This document shows positions 13,561 to 27,900 of a stretch of DNA of 64,000 nt, piece after piece. This DNA comes from Seriola aureovittata (Eukaryota; Chordata; Actinopteri; Carangiformes; Carangidae): assembly GCF_021018895.1 (NCBI RefSeq), contig NC_079375.1:8650732-8714731 (forward strand), read 5' to 3'. Numbering within the stretch: the first letter of the stretch is position 1; every line of letters begins with the position of its first letter. The position numbers and the translations under genes are program-made. The notes under the pieces were generated by a model. That model was not told the origin of the DNA, did no database searches, and saw nothing but the letters and a program-made list of their open reading frames with translations.

Positions 13561-16500
13561 ATACACAGGAAAAATATACAGGTATACATAAATACACAAA
13601 AACAACAAATACACATGTAAAATCACTTTGATGCAGCTCTCTGTACATACACACACAGATTCACACACAAACCCAAATGCACACACTCATGAAAGCTCAC
13701 TACCACCATCCCCCATGATAATAAGGTGGTGTTAAATTTACCCCAGTGGGACTCTGCCACATGGGACAGATAATGAGGCCAGGTGTTAATTAATGTGGAG
13801 TACGTTTCCCCTTGTCTGCTGACGCCCTATGAATCCCAATCAAGGCTGCGTCCGTGGATTGCGGCGCGTTTGATTTGCCAAGCAGTGTACTTCAAAAGGC
13901 CAGACTGGCTGTGCTGCAGTCCTCAAAAGGGACTGCTTTGGCAAGGGCTACATTCCAAAGGGCGGAGTGCTTGGCATGTGGCAAATCGAAACATGAGCGC
14001 CGGGAGAAGTTTGTGTTTTTGTTTTGATCAGACATCTGCGCCAATAGCAAGTTACAGCCGTCACCTCTGCACCCTCTGATGTGCTGCTCACTTCACCCAC
14101 CTGATGCAAATGTTTTCATTTTGTTTGCTGCGTGCAGCCTCGCACATGACACTTAAATGGAAGATACTGATGTCTTTGCAAGTTTTACCTCCTTAACTAC
14201 AACTCATGAATACTCTACATTTTGTTAAGAATTTTTGAATGCATTTAGTACAGTCTTAGATTATTTTGTGATTATGCCAAGCAACCACATGGTCCATGTT
14301 CATTTCTGTACAATTTGGCATATTACTCTGCCAACCTAAACAGTTATATTACTATGTCTACAGGCATTTTGCAAAGTATTAAGTACAGTATTTGCCATCT
14401 AAATACAAAATGGACATTTTAAATAAACAGCTAATCCGCAAACAGGAGAAGTTGATCTATAAAATAAACCTCCACAGAAATAAATCACATATGTCACTTG
14501 CTTGTGTAATCAGTCACAGTGAGCATCAAAAGGGGCACTTCACTCATTTTACATATATGTTTAGCATAGCTAAAGCCGATATGACTCAGACCTACAAGTC
14601 TAGCATTATTAGTATTGTGATCTATCTCCACAGGATCAAAGTTTGTCCTATACCAGACACTAAATATCAGGATCTCTCAGCCTCTGCTGTTTTTTTAATT
14701 TGTCTGTTGCAAATCTCCATACTTTGTGAAGTGCTATACTAAATTGATGTAGTGCAGATTGACATGAAAAGTCTGTACTGAATTAACTTTTTTTGACCAA
14801 AATAACTTCTGATACCTTAAAATGGAGCAATATTTCATTATGAAACATCTTCACAGGTTACAACTGTAGATGAGCAGTTCAACCTGTGTTTATGCTTTTC
14901 CTGATCATTTAATTTTTTGGATAAATGAAGGGATGCAGCTATATCAAAATAAAAATAAAAAAAATGTAAGAAAAAATAAAGAACCTTGTGTAAGAGAGAT
15001 TTTATTTTTAATCACCTTGAGACCCTTCAAAATTATCCTGGGACCGCCAGGTTGACAATCACTGGATTACATCAGAAAGGTTGGGCTACTTCATTTTCTA
15101 AATATGCAGTGGTTGTCTGTAATGGCAGGAAAAGCACATCTCAATTTCTGTTAAGTGTATGTGATTTGTAGTACATGGCTTAAAACACCCATAACCACAG
15201 GTATAGCCTTTGAAAATGCATGGACGTCAATTATTTTGAGGCTAACACTCACATGTTCTGGCCATTTAGGCTATCAAGATAATCATGTACGATGGTATTT
15301 CTTGGATGTGCATGATATTGAATTGCCATTATCTGTTGTCAGGTCTCTGACATTCATAACCCTCCAACCTCAGATATGATATGATGGAGCACTCACAGGT
15401 CAGATGTGCAATCCTCTTGTCCTTCATTCCTCTGAAGGTCAGAGCAATGAAAAGCCTGGCTCTGTTGTGAGCCACTTCTGGCCCTGACTGCAGGTCATTA
15501 AAGCTCTATTGAGTTTCTGCCAAAGCTCTGACTCTCCCAATATCTCACCATGGCTCATCTCAGCTGTCTCTTCCGTCAGGGTTTATACCAAGCCCTGAAA
15601 GGATCAACACCCAGTCTGAGTGTTCACTATACACTTGAGCATTCCCTCCTCTGAAAAGTCGACCTAGATCTACTTTGATATCATCCATTTTGGCCTGTCG
15701 TCTGTGTATCACCAAACATATGATCCTCAGTTATATCAAGGTACTGTGCGAGTGCGCTGCAAAGAGAACTTGCCTTTTCCACTGACTGGAAGTTGAGAAT
15801 TTATTGTGGTCTCTGATGGGCATCGTGTGATTTTGTCAAGTAGTGCATCAGCTCAAATCATCATTATTTTTGTTGTCCTGGATCAACTCCCCAAACACTG
15901 AATCACAGCCGAGTGAAATCACCAAGCTGACATTTGTCAATTTTCTCCTCCTCTGGTGCGCCACGTGAATGAGGATGGACATCCGGAGGTGTGATAGAGG
16001 GGGTTTGGGCCAGCGACAGGTCTGCAGGTGTGATGCAGGTTAGGAGGTGTAAGGCCAAGTAGGATCATGGGCTGATTAATCCAGCAACACCTCAGGTCCA
16101 GTGGGAGAGACTTCTCACAGCCACAGAGCCTTTGTAGTGAGGCAGTTACTGAGGGCTCAGCATAAAACTAGCAAAGCACACACAGGTCACAGACTCATTG
16201 ATGTCATATTACTGTATGTTTTACATTGTAGCTTTACCTTGAATGGTAAACAGGTAAATAGAAACAAAAAGGTAATTAAAGTTTATTACCAAATGATTGC
16301 TGAGATTGGGGAATGCAGTGACATTGCTATAAGAAAATCAAAGATGATCACGTCACCAAGAGATTAACTTATTTGGATGACAAAATGGAAGTGAATGGTA
16401 AAATAATTACCCAGACTGTCTGTAAACATCCATCACAGTTAAGAGACCAACTTTCTAATTCCAATGTTGACCTGTGAAATGTCTTGAATTCCTTCGCCTC

Positions 16501-16937
16501 AAGGGGGTTGTTAGACATTTCGGTTGCTCTCATATTTGCTTATATCTCCAAATAAAGTGGTTTAAATCATCTGGATAAACGAAAGTGGTAAACAACTTTC
16601 CTCTCACCACACATGTTTTTAGCTCCCTTGTACCAACATCAGCGTTTTCATAGATCTCAGTGGTTACTTTGTTGTGTACAGTGTTGAAATTACCATGAAG
16701 AAGACCTAAAGAAGTTATACAAAAACGAGGATTATCCTTCAAAGTCAAGTATTTACTAATTCAAATCATATTCATGATTTTAAAAAGTTTCACAGAATTG
16801 TATCTAAAGAAATTTAATGTCGTATAAACAGTGCCAAATGAAAAAAAACCAACAACTTTATGGAAAGAGAGAAATAGAGGATAAAGAAACAGTGAGAGAG
16901 GATGGTTGTACAGATGATCATCATTTTCATCTTCATT

Positions 16938-16974
<37 letters not shown>

Positions 16975-17790
16975 ATCTGCATTGGAAATGCACTGCCATT
17001 CTTTCTCATCTTAAATAAACATTGCATACAGTATTTACTGTATATTTGCTTGTGCTGCTTTTGTGTAGGTGAGAACATTGGAGGAAACTCCAGTTAAATG
17101 AGTCGTTATTTTATTGTCTAACAATTTGATTTAGTATAATTGCTGCAACTATAACTGACAATATAAATATCATTATTATACCCTTCCAGTATTGTGGCAT
17201 AGGATTGAACTGCTGTGCAATTTGTGCACTGAGTGATATCTTTATATGCTGTGGGTCTCTGTTTATACCCATAAATAAATAAAATAAATTACCCCCCTAG
17301 ACTGTTTGGTAATTGATAGCATAATATTTCTTCTTTTTTCCTGAAAAGTGGTCATCACTCAAATAAAGTCAAGCCAATTAATTTAGAAAGCATGCACTGT
17401 GCAAAGCTGCCTCAGAGCAACCCTGTCTCCTAGAAATTACATTTATATACAACTAAAGCAACAGCGAATATGCCTTGCGACCGGATTACATTTTCTATTA
17501 ACGTAATGAGAAATAATAACAAGCTTGAATTAAAGGAGATGGCTGGAGTGGGAGAATGAGGTGAGTTCAGTCTGTGATCTGAGCTTCAAGTCCAGGAATC
17601 TGTCAGCTAAACTGATTGGTTGGATTGCCTGCACCCATCCTTCAACAGCAGCCGTCACTGGCCCTGGGAATTTATCTGCCGAGCCACCTCTCGTGTCAAA
17701 AGGCACATCAACAGGAGGTTGCGCTCTGTCAGTCTCGTAGGCCATATGTCACTCATTTAAACATCTGCCTCACATCATATCATCATGTGC

Positions 17791-17839
<49 letters not shown>

Positions 17840-20800
17840 GTGTGTGTGTGTGTAGTGTTTGCATGGACTTTTGTATGATGTGTGCATTCCCACAATTTTT
17901 TGACATATTCTATGTGGGTGTTAGGAGAAAACATCAATCGCTGTATATTTTGTGAATTTGTGTGACAGCATTTCAAAGATTTTATTGATTTAATTGGTGT
18001 GGAACAGATATATATTCTTTTTTGTGCTGTATGTTCTGTCATGGCTCATTGATTCCTATAAACTATTGAACACAACCATGAATTTACATATGAATATCCA
18101 CTAAGCCTTCATGGTTGAAGAGTTGAGGAGCTGAATGTCCGGATTGCTTTATATTCCAGCGAATGACATTTGGATTCACGTTCCCAGCTCAAGTCTCTCG
18201 CTGTCTCTGTCTCCCTTGTTCTCTTGCTCTCCTACTGTGTGTGACACCCTGATATTGGATTGACCTTATAGGCTGCAGAGATTGGGACATCATTAGCTGC
18301 GAAACAGCCGCAGACTTGCTGCTCAGACCTCCTGCACTAAGCCACTGCCCCCGGACGGATCATATAGCATTGATAGAAACCAGCTGGGCTTGGTTACAGC
18401 AGTCATGGTGGCAAAAGAGATGTCAGCCATACCAATAAGAGACAGGCCATTAGAAGCCCCGCAGCACTGTACTGTAGGTTATGTACTGTAATGTAAGTAA
18501 GTGCTGAATTGAATTAGGAAGACAATGTGACTGCTATGGCAGGAACTGGTGGGGACCCTTTCAACATACAAATAAAATACATTTTGTGTGTCGGTGAACA
18601 AAGTTTATTAAAAAAAGGTGAAACATTTAAAGCAGTGTAAGCTACATAACACTTTTGATCCTTGGGTGGGGGATTAAGTATTACAGCAGCATATGAAACA
18701 GACTGGAGAGGCATTGTATGTCGGAACAGGATAACACGGTAACAGTTTATTTCTGTTCAGTCTGTTATTTCAGAACAATTTTTGAATGTCCTGAAAGTTT
18801 CCTGTAAGGTTACAGGAAAAGTAAAGAAATAGCTCCGAGACAGGTATTTTAATTAATTCATTTATCTGTGTTGATTTCCAGAGAACTTTCTTTGAAAGAA
18901 CTGCTTCGTTTAAATCCTTTAAATACTTAGAGATTTTGTTATACACCTGTAGACAAATTTCACATTTCTGCCTATTTAGCTGACTAAAAGTCTCAAGGTT
19001 ATGTTCTCTTAGCATTGGAATTAGTTGGACCAATCAAACGGTTTTAACTAATTAGTATGAAATTACATGTTTCATTTTCAGGACACTTATGTGGACAACA
19101 TTTGGAAATTAGGACTGTACAGACTTAAAATAAAGGGTTACCAAAAATTAATTAATTATACACATATAATATCTTGTAGGTTTTAAAACAGTGTAAATGT
19201 CCTAATGTTCCAGAAGAAAGCAACAGAGCAAATATATATCTTTATGTATTCAGAATAATAAAATACAATATGAAATAGCTGTTATTAAAGGGTAATCCAC
19301 TGATTTAGTATTCCACTTCCATAAAGTTAGGGGATTTTTTGGAGACAGATTTTTAAAAAGAGGGGTCGAAACTGAAGCAGCACAGGCCAAGATATCCTGA
19401 CTTTTAGTCCCTAGAATGGGTCCAGCTCCAAAAATACTGAATCCCACAACTCCCACAATGCAGCTCACCAGTTGATAGACTACCATGGCCCGGTTAATTG
19501 CCCATGTCATTCAGTCTCTGTGTCTCTAGCTTTCTGTTATAAATTTCTCCAAGCCCATGTTGACATCACCAGGACATCATAGAATATATTCTGCAATTGT
19601 GTGTAAAGCAACCGTTGGAGCGACCCTGCATATGAAGTGTATATATATATATTATATATATTTATATATTTATTACGCATGTGATAACACAACTGAATAC
19701 AGTAGCAGGGCAAAGCGTTTATTGATGAGATAGTATTATACAATTAGGTAATTGTGATAATTATGTAATATAATACCATACAAGTGTAATGATAATTATT
19801 TTAATAATAATAATTAACAGTATGCATATGATCTTAACATTTCAGAGTGAAAAATACTGTTATGCTCAAAAATCTAGTTACATCATCAACATGTTACATT
19901 TTGGTTAGATGTGACATTAGAATAACCTATAACTAATACTTTCATGGCTGCAATTCTTTTTCAAGCATGAGTTACATTTTTCAGGTGGTCGATATCTAAT
20001 TTTGGTACAAAACTCTTGTTTCTCTCTAATTCTTTTCTCACTATCTCCTTCTCCCACAGCCATGATCACAGGTAAAGGATCAAGCTGAGAGGGCTTATTG
20101 TTTTTCAATAGCTTCCCTCCGGCATAGTACTGAAGCCCTGGGTCTTAAATGACCACAGAAGGTATTGATCTTCATAAGGCACTGTTTTTGTTGTTAAATA
20201 ACCACCGCAGGAAATTCGATGAAAGGTCCTGACCTTTCTCTATCATTTCACCTACACTGGGGCTATAGCTATCCAGTATGGTGGGGTTTACTGTGAGAGA
20301 GTAAATACCGTACATGTCACTTATTGTTCGATTGGAAAAGTGCCTTCGCATTATTGAGTGTTATTAACGACAGAAGGGTCAGCCAGCCAGCTCCCATATG
20401 CGAACGGGCTCCTCGGTTAGAATGATCAGTTCCCTGAAGGCCTGAAGTCAGGGTAGGCAGCGAGAGAATGATTATGGATTGAATTTATGACTGCTTTCCA
20501 CTGGTCTCTGAACACTTCTTCTGCTGGCGGGATGAAGCAAATTTCTCTCTCTTTAAAGCTTCTATTTACTCTGCTTCTCACTGTTCAGCTGGGAAATCGT
20601 TTTTCTCATTAGCCACGGATGCTGCGGTCTGAGTTCTTTATATTGTCTGTGAATAAGGCTCCCATTTCGGAAGATGCAGAGGCAGCCACCCCACTGCTCC
20701 CCTGAACCTAACCGTGAAAACAAATGAAACAAATATAAGTGAAAATTCATGCTCTTGAATGACAACAGGGAAATCTCAATGTCTGTGTCTCCCTCCCTCT

Positions 20801-21874
20801 CCATGTACTGTCAAGGTCTGAGCTCTGAGCAGACCTCCAAGGCTGTTCAAGCACAAGAAGGGAACGTAACGAGCCTCAGCACACATCATTGGTAAATAGT
20901 TGACACAAGTACAATGTATTGTCCCCGTGGCCATACTCAGGCAGCCACCATCCTCCCGATTACCCCTTAACTCCTTCTTTCACATCTCTCTCTCTTTCCG
21001 TGTTTCTGTTTTCAGCCTACAGTATGGCCTTTCAAGCTTCATGTTGGCTCGGCATGTGTGTGGGTGTGCATGGGCGTGAGAGGAGAATGCAACTAAGATT
21101 ATCCTTTAAAAAAAAAAAAAGACCAAAAAAAAACCCCAGAAAGAAAACACACACACACTCACAGCAAAAAAAAAAAAGGTATACTTATTTTACATTCTCT
21201 CTTCCTACTCTCCCACTCTCTGTCTTAGCAGCATAACCCTTATTACCCTCCTAATTGGATAATGCAACACTCCTTTGAGTCAGGCCTAGTGACCCACAAT
21301 CCCTCAGCCTTGTTCTACCACATCGCATAGTTATCGCTTCTAGCTGAGGAGCAAGTTTGCTGATAGCATATCACAGTCCCACAGGAAATAAAACGGACCG
21401 CGGAGATCTGTATCTGAAAACAGGGAAGTCATACATCTTCCTGTGAGGAAGATAAAGCAACAAATAAAAATTTTCTTTGGGTGAGTAAAATTTAGGGTCC
21501 TAACTCAAAGACAAAAAGCAGCTATTGGTCTTTTCAAATAAAATTTAATGGCGACTGCTTATCAGTATTCCTGCCAGTGATCTTCTCTCGGCAAAGTGGC
21601 AGTCTGGGTTGAATGCACTGCAATACTGGAGAGATAAGCGGGTAATGTTGCAGATAGCACTGTTCTCACCTTTAGATAATTTTGCGTGTAGAGTGTCGGA
21701 TGATTGCTGATTATCGAACCGCTTTACAGTTGATCTGAATCTCATCAGCACTTAACCTCATTGTTCCTGGAGCAGAGGTGAGAGGAATGTCAATTGGAGA
21801 GTGTCTTGTGCTCTCTGGCTCTGTTTCAGCTCTCTCTCTCACTCTCTCTCTCTCTCACTCTTCCTCTCTTTTCT

Positions 21875-21923
<49 letters not shown>

Positions 21924-24900
21924 CAAACACAGTCAGAGTTCTCTACCCCTCTCACTCTCACAAACAAACACAAACACATCAAGAGCTCCTCTTTCTCCCG
22001 ACCAACATGCTCACATACACATATCCAGACTCTGTGGATGTCTATGGTACAGAGCAGACAGAGGCCCATGAAAAATGCATGTCCTTTTGCGTGTTTCATA
22101 AGAAACACTCATCGGGATTCCATTCCCATCTCAGCTGAAATACCACACAGGAATATCAATTACACTGGCAATTTGGGTGGCAGTGTAGGCAGGGATGGCA
22201 CTGAACGAGAATATGGGATCCGCAGTGTCATCTTAATGAGAGGGTCACCGTCTCCTGCAGCTCTAGGGTCAACATTGCTTGCGCAAATTATAAAAATACA
22301 CGTTGGCCTGAATGTGAAAGAAATCCTATTGAGTACGGTGGTAGAATCATGATAGGATGGAAAGCCAGCAAGGCACTGGAGAAGTAAATAACCCTTCAAG
22401 GAAAAGCAGACCAACAGCAGACCTAAGAGATGCTTTATGGTTTGGAATCGTGAGGGTGGGATTGTTACAGCGAGCTGCTTCACTAACAAGTGTTTTTTCC
22501 CTCTGAATATTTTATTCAAAACTGAATATTTAACTGCCTTTCTGACATTTCAATTGCTTAACTTCTCTTCCTCAAACTACAGAGTGCAGCTCATCCAGAA
22601 TTTTTTTTTCTACCTATTGTCAGTGTCATTGTTCAAAACTCCTCCTGCACAAAGGTAAACTGACGAGTTAAATTTCATATATGTGGCTCACCGCCAGTCG
22701 GTTCAAACTATTATCACTAGCAGGGAAACAGTTCTGATACTAACCAAAAAAGATCCCACATGAAATTCAAGCAGTTTAACACAAAAAGCAATTAAAGTCA
22801 TGCCCTAGCACACTTGCAATGTGTGAAAGCTCAATTTAATAACGGGGTTCTCAAGTATAATAACTGCATGTGTTTTATTTTTTTCTTACTTTTTTATAAA
22901 CAGATGCTGCCATTATATTTGCTTGTATAATACAGCGAACAGATACATGTCATACATTTTAAATAATTTCATAATTGACAATCTATTAAGGACAGTAGTA
23001 AAAGGAGTAGTCAAATAAAAGATCTTTACTCATAACATTTGTATTATTATATTAAGGAAATTCAGGAAATGTCATTTGTCTTTCATGGTGTGATAAAGAA
23101 TTGCTATTTTTATATATAAATGGATCAATAATCAAAGTTCAACAAGAAACAAATGCATAGCGATATTATGAAGATATGATTCCTTTTGCATGATGTACAA
23201 CCTCACAGGGGGCACACTTATTTTATTATGTTATATAAGCCAGTGTCCCCAAATTTAAATTTAAATTACTCAGTTCTTCATTTAGGACATTGTTCTTTGA
23301 AACTCTTTATTTTGTAACAACTATGATGAGTCATTAAAAATTATAACTATACAATATAACGCACAGTTTCATACCCTGTTGCCAAGTGTGCTTACATGTG
23401 TGTATGTGTGTTTGTTTCTTGATAGGAAAATCCTTACATGTGCAACAATGAATGTGACGCCACCACTGAGGAGCTGGCTCATCCTCCCGAGTTGATGTTT
23501 GACTTTGAAGGTCGCAATCCCACAACTTTTTGGCAGTCCTCCTCATGGAAGAAATATCCAAAGCCCCTGCAGGTCAACATCACGCTGTCATGGAACAAGA
23601 CCATTGAGCTAACTGACGACATCGTGCTGACCTTTGAGTCAGGTCGACCAGAGCAGATGGTCCTGGAAAAGTCGCTCGACTACGGCCGGACCTGGACCCC
23701 GTACCAGTTCTACGCTACTGACTGCCTGGACGCCTTCACCATGGAGCCCAAGACAGTGAACGATCTGACCCAGCGCACCCTGCTGGATATCATCTGCACT
23801 GAGGACTACTCCAGAGGCTACGTGTGGAAGAACGACAAGACGGTACGTTTTGAGATCAAGGACCGCTTTGCCCTGTTTGCCGGGCCTCGACTACACAACA
23901 TGGCCTCACTGTACGGCCAGCTGGATACCACCAAGAACCTGAGGGACTTCTTCACCATCACTGACCTGAGGATTAGGCTGCTGAAGCCAGCCACTGGTGC
24001 CACCATGGTGGATGAGAACAACCTGTCCAGATATTTCTACGCCATCTCCGACATCAAGGTGCAGGGCAGGTAAGAGTCATTTACATTTGTCAAAACTATC
24101 ATGTGGCTGGTTTCAAATGTACAAAAAACTGTTCACTCTCGTGTTTCTCCAGGTTATTTTAATGTGTATCTCAAAACGGACCACTTTAGTCTTTTCTTTT
24201 TTTCAGAACGGCTGGAGCTCTGTGATGAGCTAGCAGCACTTGTCAATTTCCATCCTTGTCTGACGATGAATGAGGACAAGTTGGTAGAATTTTTGTGGAA
24301 TTATAATTATCACACAGCATCAGTATAATCCAAGGATTGGCCAACCATGTGCCATGAAGAGCCAACATTCGGCAGTTTGTTATTCCAAACAAAGACACCA
24401 CACACTGATTAGCACTCCTTCAAGTAGAGAGGAATAACTCAGGGAAATCACCTGCTGAGGGGGATCAGTAGGCATGAAAACCTACAGACTGTTTCTTCTC
24501 CATGGCATATGGTTAGCTGCCCCTGGTATAAACCAACCTTTTCTGTGTAATACTATAAAGTTTTGTTTAAATTTTTCTTCCAAGTGGAGTTCTGGTGGTC
24601 CACTAATGGCACCAATATCAACTGACCAGCAGATTTTATTTCCACAGACCAGATGAATGAATGGAAGTCTATGGGTCTTTTTTGAATGGGAAGTTTCCTA
24701 ACTGTGGAAAGAAGTTTTTAAGAGGAAGCCACGATTACAACTTGTTGAATTTTCAAAATGCAAAGGAAAGGAGCATCAATACCTCCCCTCCTTTGGCCTA
24801 TAAAGCCAACTATTTAGTCGCTCAGTGTTTACAATTGAAAAGTGTTAAGGTGGGCAAACACTAAATTCGCCACAGCCCAAAATTCTGTCTTTAAAATATG

Positions 24901-27900
24901 TCTGAATTGGGGGGAAAGGTCTTTTCTTTTGATGACTATGAATGTTTTTATATCATTACAAAACTTGATTGTACATGGTTTCTTATAATTAATTCACTTT
25001 TCCAGGGTCATATTAGCCGTACAGATTATCACAATTAAGGAACACATTTTCATTTGCTATTAACAAGCAGAAGTCTTGTGTCTGATAAACTGGTAGTCTT
25101 TCTTGACAGAAAACAGTTGCTTATTCCAGTTGAAATGTAGCAGCATTAGCATTTTCCGGATGCTAATTCAGCTGCTACCTGCTCCACTATGTTCACCAGC
25201 TAGTTAACTTTGCCTGTCTGCCATTTGTTGCTTAACAGTGTAGGTGGGGCAGTGAGGCAGTGTAGTGTAGTTTTGCAGGGAACAAGGATAATGAAAACAT
25301 GCAACTGCAGGTCAGAACAACAACAATCCAAAAATACATTTAGAAATAGGTTTATGGAGCTGCGGGGGACTGCAGAGTTGTGTGATAATTCTGTGTTGGT
25401 TCATCATTACAAGCAACCCCCTTCACATTACAAACTAATTTGAGCCATTGTTATTATAAAAAATATATATATCGATTAGGGCACCTTTAAAACGAGTCAT
25501 ATGTGAAATTAGAATTTTTTATCTTACCTGTTTAAATTTAGTTACTCCAGATTTTCCAGTTTTAAAACCTACATTTTCAGTAAGACTAAGATGATTTCCA
25601 ATGCCTGTTTCATTAACACAGCTTGCAGTTTTGCAGCATATAATATCTTCAGTGAGTCATCAGAATGTCACTGCAAATATCAGGGAGTGGAGACATTGTT
25701 GTTTCATGATACATGGAAATGGCCCACATGGTGGTCGTAAAGCCTCTACAGCTGCTCTCCAAATGAGACCCGTGTCGCTTGCTGCAGTTGGTTTATATGA
25801 GGATAACTAGGTTGGTAATGACCCATCAGATGGGCCCTAGGTGAATTGAAACAGTTAGTCCCCAATTAGAATTCAGTCGACTTCAATGGCAGATTAGAAC
25901 CATTAGCATGTTGGGTAATTGGTAGGAGACTAATCTTGTAATTAAGAGCATTTGCAGCTGATTAAATGGTAATCATCAGGGACACATCAGTGAAACGTGG
26001 AGACATTCAGAATTGCCAGGCTTTGGTTCCAAATTTAGCCTTGGCCTGTTTAATAATGAGTAGATTTATGGTTTAATCTATGAGGTTTCCTTTCTGAGCA
26101 AGACACAGTTTTTGCTTAAATAACTCACATTTTCAAAGATATCTAGGTCTCTTTTCTTAATCATCTTTGACTGCTGGTTGCAAAACTGTAAAACAAATCA
26201 GTCACTGAACATCCACTGTTATAACTGGCAAAAAGTTTGACATCATTTCATGATGTGTGATGTCTTTGATCACATGCCACAACAAATTTTTCATAATGTT
26301 GGTGTGTGATATTCCCATTTCAGCCCTATCAGAGAGATATACATGTTCTGCAGTCAGACACACTCTTCCAATATCCACACTCATACTGTAAACATGAATT
26401 GATAAGTTCTAAATTGCAAGACCTGCTACCCAGCACAGACTAGCATCTCCCACAGATATCTTATTTTACCATTCATTAGAAAGAGTAGCAAAAGGTTGGA
26501 TGGGGGGAAAATAAGCTATTTTGCCCAATTTTCCATCCTGCCCCTGGGCATCAAATTCAATTTTCCAGCAAAAGTTTGCAGTGAGAAAAGAAAAGAAAAT
26601 AAACATACGATTTCTGTCCAGAGGTGGATCAGTAACTCACTTGAAAGAGGGTGATGGAAGTGGGTGGGGAGAGACTGATTGGAGTTCCCACCGGCTTCAG
26701 CAGCCTCCTGGCTACAACCAAATGTGAAAGCCTTATCACAGAATGGCCATCCTGTCCGAGAATACCCAGAATACTTCATAAACACTGATAAACTTACACA
26801 CACACACATACACACACAGCTGAATATGATCAACGCCAGGTAACTTGCAAATATGTTCATGGATGTCAAGGCTCTGAATGGATCCTGGAAAACTGCAGAA
26901 ATGTCAAATTACATTCTAAAAAAAGGTTCATGAAGATAATAGACTCATGAGATTATATAAAAAACTAGTCAAATAAATAAGCCAATGAAAAATATTTAAA
27001 TCCTTTGGAATCCAACTGTTATTTATGTACATTTTGATGCTCATTTTGTAACTTGCGCATTAATGTTGTTATAGTCTAAAGAAAAAATATGTAAACAAAC
27101 AGAGAACTTGTTGTCACATTTACATACAAAAATACAATAAAGCTGGATAACACTAACTTAACTAACTTAAAATATCAGCAGTAGAAGAGATACCAGTTCA
27201 TCCACCAGTATTTCAGCCCGGTTTCCAGCTTACTTCATATTGGACGATTGCGTGCCTCACAATTTACGTCCAATGTCATCATTCAGTACAAATGAAGAAA
27301 GTAGTGTGCCCAATGTGTACCAAGGCAGAAAGAGCGTGGAGATGTAGGTGGTGGATGGGGCGTAGCGAGTCTGACTTTCACACAGTAAAGTTTGCCTTTT
27401 TAACCAGTCTTTGACAAATCTTGAGTTTGGATGGGAGTAATGGTACTACTTTTACTACTACTCCCCTCTAAAGCAGCAGAAATGGCATATAGCAATATTG
27501 GTAATGTGAAGAAGTGAAAAAGCTTTAGTTGATGTCATCACCATCCCCACATAAAAACAGTGAATTAGTACAAATGTGTGGAAGTAAATAAAACAGCATC
27601 ATCAGTAAGGTTCATTGGTGGCTTTGCACAGGTTGTGTGTAGAAATCTTTGGTGAATGAGGCTCATTAGCTGTAGACTCTTGGAAGTCATTGAGAGAAAT
27701 CCTGAACTTAAGTGCCTGTGGCAGGTTGAAACAAAGCCAGCACACCAATAAAAGTAAATAACATTTCACTCAGAAATAAATCCTGGGAAACTTCAGATGC
27801 TGCACAAGACAATATAAAAAGAACCAGAATAGATTTTTCTTTTAATAATCTAAGAATTGTTGCAGAACAGGAGTTTATAAAACTGACTTTACAAAGCTAG

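Larger units (their letters stand above)
1173..23425 (+). other. ntng1: Intron between coding exons A and B (22.3 kb)
   Basis: GTGAGT donor, TAG acceptor. I see no coding exon or RNA gene on either strand. Contents: CA tract (2029-2142); degenerate teleost repeats at 3190-3790, 6515-6863, 8590-8870, 10600-11575 and 12470-12850; GA tract (11900-11931); CA tract (13508-13552); a diverged direct repeat (13143-13225 and 14559-14645); a CpG-bearing possible noncoding element (13780-14090); ATC tracts (8330-8355, 16936-16974); TG tract (17794-17853); AT-rich tract (19639-19672); and CT plus CA tract (21829-21921). The remaining stretches are unremarkable AT-rich intron. Longer frames inside it are mostly low-complexity translations of these tracts. 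Confidence 0.9.

Noticed and set aside
16761..17078. Acidic poly-Asp protein on the - strand
   Set aside because: The poly-Asp run is the ATC microsatellite at 16936-16974. The flanks are not gene-like.
21801..22352. 183-codon frame on the + strand
   Set aside because: Its first part is the CT/CA microsatellite and the rest resembles no protein. Parallel frames exist in the other two phases.
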